Below are positions 33,947 through 35,139 of a DNA stretch of 35,139 nucleotides, piece by piece. Source of the stretch: Micromonospora sp. MW-13 (lineage in GTDB: Bacteria; Actinomycetota; Actinomycetes; Mycobacteriales; Micromonosporaceae); assembly GCF_003434305.1 (NCBI RefSeq), contig NZ_QKKX01000094.1, positions 1 to 35,139 of the forward strand. Direction: 5' to 3'. A program made the translations under genes and the position numbers. The notes under the pieces are model-generated. The model searched no databases. It saw only the letters and a program-made list of their open reading frames with translations, and was not told where the DNA came from. Each line of letters starts with the position of its first letter. Positions within the stretch are counted from its first letter, which is position 1.

Positions 33947-35139
33947 TCAGGTCACCCCGAGGGCGGCGGCGAGCTGGATAATCGTCGCTGGGGCGTGTGG
34001 GTCGCGGGCGACCTGGGCGAGCACCGACCGGGCGGCGGGTCGCTGGCGTACCTCGGCCGGTGCCATGCGATCGGCGTGGACCAGTATCCGGCCGGCGTTG
34101 GTCGGGTCGTCGGCCTGGAGGTAGGCGCGGGCGGCGTCGAGCAGGTGGGCGGCGCGGTGTTCGACCGGTAGCCACCGCCAGGCGTCCCGCTTCGTGGCCT
34201 TCTCGTGCCAGGCGATGGCGTCATGTGGGTCGCCCAGTTCGAGGGCTGCGGCGACCCGGGCCAGGTCGACCGCCGTCGGCCCGAACGCGGTGCGGTGGTG
34301 GTCGTGGCCGTCACCGACGCGGGCGGCCAGGTCTGCGGCCTCGGCGATGAGTTCGGCGCTGCTGTGGTCGTCGCCGTGTCGGGCTGCGGCCAGGGCGGCC
34401 TGGATGAGCAGTGTGCCGCACAGCGACAGCTCCGGGGCTCGCGCGTCGTCGGGGTCGGGCGGGGCGATCCGATACGCGGCGGCCAGTGTCGTCGACAGGG
34501 CCGCCCGTACTCTCCCCGAGGCGCGGAGCACCTGGCCGAGTTGCACGGCTACGGCGGCCACCAGCACCGGATCGCCGGTCGCGGTGGCCATGGCCCGGTC
34601 GGCGGCGAGCCAGGCCAGGTCGGCCTCGCCGAGCTTGACCAGCAGCGATGCGGTCACCCGGTACGCCTCCACCAACGGCACCCGCCCCGCCGCCGGGTCG
34701 TCGGCGTGGGCGCGCTGCGCGCCGGCCAGCAACTCCGGCACCAACGCGATCACCTGCGGGTACCGGGCGTGCTGGAACGCAATCCACGCGTGTGCGGCAT
34801 CCCGCGCCAGCCGATCAGCCGGTAACACGGGACAGCGCGCCGCCGACCGACCCAGAGCAATGTCGTACGTCGACAGGGCCACCCGGACCCGCTCAACGCC
34901 CTCGGCCCGCTCGGTCACGTCGGCCGGCTGGGCATCCCGCCCCAGCAGCACCGCCGTGTCGATCCGCAGCACGGCGGCAATGCCCTGGAGGGTGGACACC
35001 TTGTCCAGCGACCGGACACCGCGCTCAACCTTGTCGACCCAGCTCTTGGACTTGCCCAGCCGATCGGCGAACACCTGCTGAGACAGCTTGCGCCGCCCCC
35101 GCCAGTACGCCACCCGCCGACCGATGGGTAGGAGGTCAC
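33947..35139 (-). CDS. XRE family regulator with helical C-terminal domain (5' end off-window)
   Basis: The visible part has about 397 residues. Near the N-terminus a helix-turn-helix is clear: IGRRVAYWRGRRKLSQQVFA, DRLGKSKSWVDKVERG and TLQGIAAVLRIDTAVLLGRD. The remaining 300 or so residues are Ala-rich helices resembling TPR-like arrays (ARYPQVIALVPELLAGAQRA, EAYRVTASLLVKLGEADLAW). Proteins of this shape are common on actinomycete integrative elements and in secondary-metabolite regions. The frame is open through the right edge (DLLPIGRR precedes), so the true start is probably beyond; a GTG at 35113 is the first internal candidate. It is coupled to the small Cys-motif gene downstream. Confidence 0.85.
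   Translation of the reverse strand, partial: DLLPIGRRVAYWRGRRKLSQQVFADRLGKSKSWVDKVERGVRSLDKVSTLQGIAAVLRIDTAVLLGRDAQPADVTERAEGVERVRVALSTYDIALGRSAARCPVLPADRLARDAAHAWIAFQHARYPQVIALVPELLAGAQRAHADDPAAGRVPLVEAYRVTASLLVKLGEADLAWLAADRAMATATGDPVLVAAVAVQLGQVLRASGRVRAALSTTLAAAYRIAPPDPDDARAPELSLCGTLLIQAALAAARHGDDHSSAELIAEAADLAARVGDGHDHHRTAFGPTAVDLARVAAALELGDPHDAIAWHEKATKRDAWRWLPVEHRAAHLLDAARAYLQADDPTNAGRILVHADRMAPAEVRQRPAARSVLAQVARDPHAPATIIQLAAALGVT

Overview
The window looks like chromosome from a high-G+C actinomycete, most probably Micromonosporaceae (Micromonospora/Salinispora type). The reasons are the very high G+C, frequent GTG starts, G+C-rich hairpins without U-tracts after genes, an AfsR/SARP regulator and a protein O-mannosyltransferase. 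The housekeeping order also matches a conserved actinobacterial block: Rv1002c (pmt) to Rv1018c (glmU) and the TetR gene Rv1019 in Mycobacterium tuberculosis, as I recall that map. The genus is inferred; no marker gene settles it.

Layout. 1-1085: sulfur assimilation on the minus strand (cysQ, then cysD cut by the left edge). 1193-5682: minus-strand housekeeping run with tRNA-Gln(TTG), glmU, prs, rplY and pth. 5874-7865: a plus-strand pair, acyl-CoA desaturase and TetR regulator, with a strong palindrome before the desaturase. 7888-8931: two paralogous DUF4383 membrane proteins. 9048-13825: minus-strand ABC-F ATPase, ispE, rsmA and tatD, with a 16-codon reading frame coupled to ispE. 13987-16183: two plus-strand accessory genes, one unknown and one cofactor-free haloperoxidase-like hydrolase. 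16266-18089: metG. 18340-19428: an unknown membrane protein. 19484-22140: divergent rsmI and pmt.

22141-33392 is more accessory. It holds a secreted, membrane-anchored von Willebrand A protein with a tightly coupled exported partner, a Sfp-type phosphopantetheinyl transferase, a Pro-rich DUF4352-like membrane protein, and a large SARP-NB-ARC-TPR regulator. The regulator is divergent from a secreted protein with apparent threefold repeats, with three perfect 11-bp direct repeats between them. Then come an M23 peptidase with near-identical 129-bp repeats and a small unknown protein.

At 33626-33668 the 3' half of tRNA-Ala(CGC) stands alone, still followed by a Rho-independent terminator. Beyond it are a 79-residue Cys-motif protein and an XRE regulator open at the right edge. 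I read this as the tRNA-distal junction of an integrated actinomycete element (AICE-like) that continues past the window.

Several genes (metG, pmt, the vWA gene, the unknown 415-residue gene, the unknown 157-residue gene) have a plausible -10 hexamer 6-8 nt before the start codon and no good ribosome binding site, which suggests leaderless transcripts.
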